NCBI RefSeq assembly: GCF_014697575.1
Contig: NZ_JACJSC010000001.1
Span: forward strand, 248,001-312,000
Direction of reading: 5' to 3'
DNA: 64,000 bases
Origin: Planktothrix sp. FACHB-1365
Lineage (GTDB): Bacteria > Cyanobacteriota > Cyanobacteriia > Cyanobacteriales > Microcoleaceae
In this document: one piece after another, positions 63,363 to 64,000 of the stretch
How the letters are laid out: the number at the start of each line of letters is the position of its first letter
How positions within the stretch are numbered: the first letter of the stretch is position 1
The notes under the pieces: generated by a model
What the model saw: only the letters and a program-made list of their open reading frames with translations
Told to the model about the DNA's origin: nothing
The model's database searches: none
Made by a program: the position numbers and the translations under genes

Positions 63363-64000
63363 CTAACTGGTTAATTGTGTCCAATATCGTTCATAAATTT
63401 CAGTGGCTTTACCGACGGGGGAAATTGCTTCACTCCTAGCAATAACAGATTCAGGCGGAAATAAGGTCGGATCATTTCTTAAAAATTCTGGTAATCTTTC
63501 ATAGGCTAATCTTGAAGGCGTGGCAAATTTTAATCGTTCAACTAAGGTTGCTGCAATGTCCGGTTGCAACATAAAATTAATCCATTTATAGGCTGCATCG
63601 GGGTTAGGAGCACTTTTAGGAATCACCATTGTATCCGTCCATAAGGATGATCCACTATCAGGAGTAATATATCTTAAATCCTCATTTTCCTCCATAATTT
63701 CGGCAGCATCGGAGGAATAACACATGGCAACAAATAAATCCCCAACAATCATTTGAGGTCGCCAAGAATCCGTTGAAAAAGAAGCGATCGCTGGACGTAA
63801 TGCCACTAATTTTTCATAAGCTTGACGAATTTGATTGGGATCAGTGGCATTATAAGAATAGCCTAACATTCTTAATGTGGCTCCCATTACTTCTCGCACA
63901 TCATTGAGTAACGTGAACCGCTTTGATAAGGGTTCTTGATTTTGCCAAAGATAATCCCAATCTTGAGGAGAAGTTTTGAGAGTTTTAGGATTAAAAATTA
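63363..64000 (-). CDS. potD: Polyamine-binding periplasmic protein PotD (5' end outside window)
   Basis: The frame is open to the window edge, beyond the GTG at 63899, with codons for SPQDWDYLWQNQEPL upstream, so the gene continues and the N-terminus (signal peptide) is missing. The visible part is the C-terminal lobe of the binding protein: MREVMGATLRMLGYS, VGDLFVAMCYSSDAAEIM, SGSSLWTDTMVIPKSAPNPDAAYKWIN and YERYWTQL at the end. The acidic and aromatic polyamine-site residues are partly seen (W, Y, E). Order potD-potB-potC fits other bacteria. Confidence 0.88.
   Translation of the reverse strand, partial: IFNPKTLKTSPQDWDYLWQNQEPLSKRFTLLNDVREVMGATLRMLGYSYNATDPNQIRQAYEKLVALRPAIASFSTDSWRPQMIVGDLFVAMCYSSDAAEIMEENEDLRYITPDSGSSLWTDTMVIPKSAPNPDAAYKWINFMLQPDIAATLVERLKFATPSRLAYERLPEFLRNDPTLFPPESVIARSEAISPVGKATEIYERYWTQLTS

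Overview
The window looks like chromosomal DNA of a filamentous, low-GC cyanobacterium, probably of the Planktothrix/Oscillatoria/Microcoleus type. The grounds are HIP1-like GCGATCGC octamers scattered through genes, several cyanobacteria-typical families (Npun_R2821/2822-type glycosyltransferase-like proteins, DUF3134, PAP/fibrillin, Ccs1/CcsB plus CcdA, a Ycf29-like regulator), the tig-clpP-clpX versus asd-dapA-rnj arrangement, and dispersed short palindromes of the kind common in Oscillatoriales. The genus is inferred; no rRNA or tRNA gene was recognised.

Layout. 1-6.1 kb: the 3' end of an ABC exporter, then a GT10 fucosyltransferase-like gene, three tandem paralogous glycosyltransferase-like genes and a polysaccharide pyruvyl transferase, probably a surface-glycan cluster. 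It ends against a decapitated YqiA-type esterase remnant. 6.4-8.4 kb: a Spy-like periplasmic protein and an exported GH39-like glycosidase. 8.4-12.1 kb: tig, clpP and clpX (protein folding and proteolysis), divergent from asd, dapA and rnj (12.7-17.2 kb; lysine/DAP pathway and RNA decay). 18-23.9 kb: thrC with a MoaD/ThiS-like carrier, then murC, murB, a YbaB protein and a low-molecular-weight phosphatase. 24-26.2 kb: feoA and a feoB split into GTPase and membrane ORFs.

26.5-35.6 kb: two response regulators, pgi, a ParA-like ATPase, an effector-associated-domain-like coiled-coil protein, a small monooxygenase-like protein, an O-antigen-ligase/IctB-like membrane protein, a YaaW-like protein and a flavoprotein. 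35.7-42.3 kb: a Kef-type antiporter carrying two universal-stress domains, the cytochrome c maturation pair ccs1-ccdA, a secreted pentapeptide protein and a sorbosone-dehydrogenase-like lipoprotein. 42.3-48.7 kb: recJ with a Cas4/RecB-like Fe-S nuclease, a GT2, mraY, DUF3134 and a fibrillin.

48.7-55 kb is the most unusual gene arrangement. Two genes of the URC-type uracil catabolic pathway (urc4 and urc1) lie in the same orientation but are separated by a 1026-residue single-chain restriction-methylase and a solitary HigA-like antitoxin, which looks like a defence insertion into a metabolic cluster. 55.1-56.5 kb: thiS-thiE. 56.7-58.7 kb: a secreted beta-helix protein with a SPOR-like end, preceded by a strong unassigned RNA-type stem. 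58.9-61.5 kb: a CRISPR array of 36 repeats that look identical and 35 spacers, with no cas gene in the window. 61.5-64 kb: a polyamine ABC transporter (potC, potB and a partial potD) transcribed towards the array.

I did not find one clearly new system. The best leads are the URC/restriction arrangement, the effector-associated-domain protein, the exporter with a degenerate kinase-like tail, and the unexplained structured intergenic elements.
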